Of a stretch of DNA of 40,056 bases, positions 39,843-40,056 are shown one piece after another (position 1 is the stretch's first letter; every line of letters begins with the position of its first letter). The notes below the pieces were generated by a model. It had not been told where the DNA came from. It did not search any database and worked only from the letters and a program-made list of their open reading frames with translations. The stretch covers positions 1-40,056 of the forward strand of contig JAJFTY010000193.1 in the NCBI GenBank assembly GCA_021372695.1, in the 5' to 3' direction. Source of the stretch: Deltaproteobacteria bacterium. Lineage in GTDB: Bacteria; Desulfobacterota; Syntrophia; Syntrophales; UBA5619. A program made the position numbers and the translations under genes.

Positions 39843-40056
39843 ATGAAGTACCTCAAGTACGTCGATGTCGTGCGGTCCATGTTTCCGGACCAGCCCCCTT
39901 ACCAGTGGACCGAGAACGCCTCCGCCCCCTGGACGCCCCTGGTCAAGCCCCTGGCGGAAAGCAGGCTTGCGCTGATCAGTTCGAGCGGGGCTTACCGCCG
40001 GGGCCAGATCCCGTTCAAACCGGACAAGAACGACCTCACCTTCCGGGAGATCGCCG
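39843..40056 (+). CDS. GrdB-like (glycine/sarcosine/betaine/D-proline reductase subunit B family) protein, 5' part
   Basis: The first 71 codons of a gene cut by the window edge. The start SRLALISSSGAYRRGQIPF, followed by a short charged segment and LTFREI, is typical of the N-terminus of the selenoprotein B subunit family (GrdB/PrdB-like). Many members carry an in-frame UGA-encoded selenocysteine and reduce C-N bonds, but diverged members without selenocysteine are common. GGAAGGAGG is four bases before the ATG. The catalytic region lies outside the window, so the true activity and the presence of selenocysteine cannot be judged. Confidence 0.8.
   Translation, partial: MKYLKYVDVVRSMFPDQPPYQWTENASAPWTPLVKPLAESRLALISSSGAYRRGQIPFKPDKNDLTFREIA

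Overview
The window is high-GC, gene-dense bacterial DNA. Its content suggests an anaerobic, deltaproteobacterium-like organism (Desulfobacterota, possibly Syntrophales): a TctA-type carboxylate transporter, a GrdB-like reductase, an anaerobic sulfatase-maturase-type radical SAM enzyme, a PEP-CTERM protein with a sigma-54-type promoter, and several exported proteins with dockerin-like calcium loops. This assignment is inference from gene families, not from a marker gene.

Layout. 1-3.7 kb: a TctA-TctB fusion permease, convergent with a double-hotdog thioesterase, then a doubtful small membrane protein. 3.9-4.8 kb: a chimeric exported FnIII/BACON/dockerin protein. 4.8-13.7 kb, minus strand: a complete operon aroF-aroB-pheA-aroD-aroE-aroA-aroK-aroC-tyrA, from DAHP synthase to prephenate and the Phe and Tyr branches, with most genes joined by ATGA overlaps. 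Upstream of aroF lies a 27-codon leader peptide with seven consecutive aromatic codons (Phe-Trp-Phe-Tyr-Tyr-Phe-Tyr), followed by two terminator hairpins. This is a classical attenuator that appears to sense all three aromatic amino acids. 13.8-21.2 kb: a small periplasmic protein, a 1049-residue exported protein, an MFS transporter, small membrane proteins and another exported dockerin-type protein.

21.5-25.6 kb holds the most unusual locus. A second, highly diverged chorismate synthase-like protein and a second EPSP synthase-like protein sit beside an SDR dehydrogenase and a flavin reductase/Fe-S flavoprotein. The AroC-like protein has Tyr in place of the flavin-protonating His and carries a large insertion. 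The AroA-like protein lacks the PEP-binding Lys equivalent to K411 and two Arg. Since the window also has a normal aroA and aroC with all these residues, the second pair probably does different chemistry on a shikimate-like substrate.

26-31.3 kb: an exported M20-family amidohydrolase, an exported beta-helix protein, a ParA-like ATPase with a DUF697 membrane partner, and a 99-bp copy of the SDR 3' end. 31.6-39.5 kb: a PEP-CTERM protein, remnants of a Fic protein and a nitroreductase, a thioredoxin, two dienelactone-hydrolase paralogues (cytoplasmic and Tat-exported) flanking a radical SAM/SPASM/SEC-C protein, a paralogue of the 60-residue membrane protein, and an NHL-repeat lipoprotein. The window ends inside a GrdB-like selenoprotein-B-family gene. 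A degenerate element of about 250-290 bp occurs three times, each just upstream of an exported protein, and short REP-like palindromes fill several gaps.

No tRNA, rRNA, CRISPR array or intact insertion sequence was recognised.
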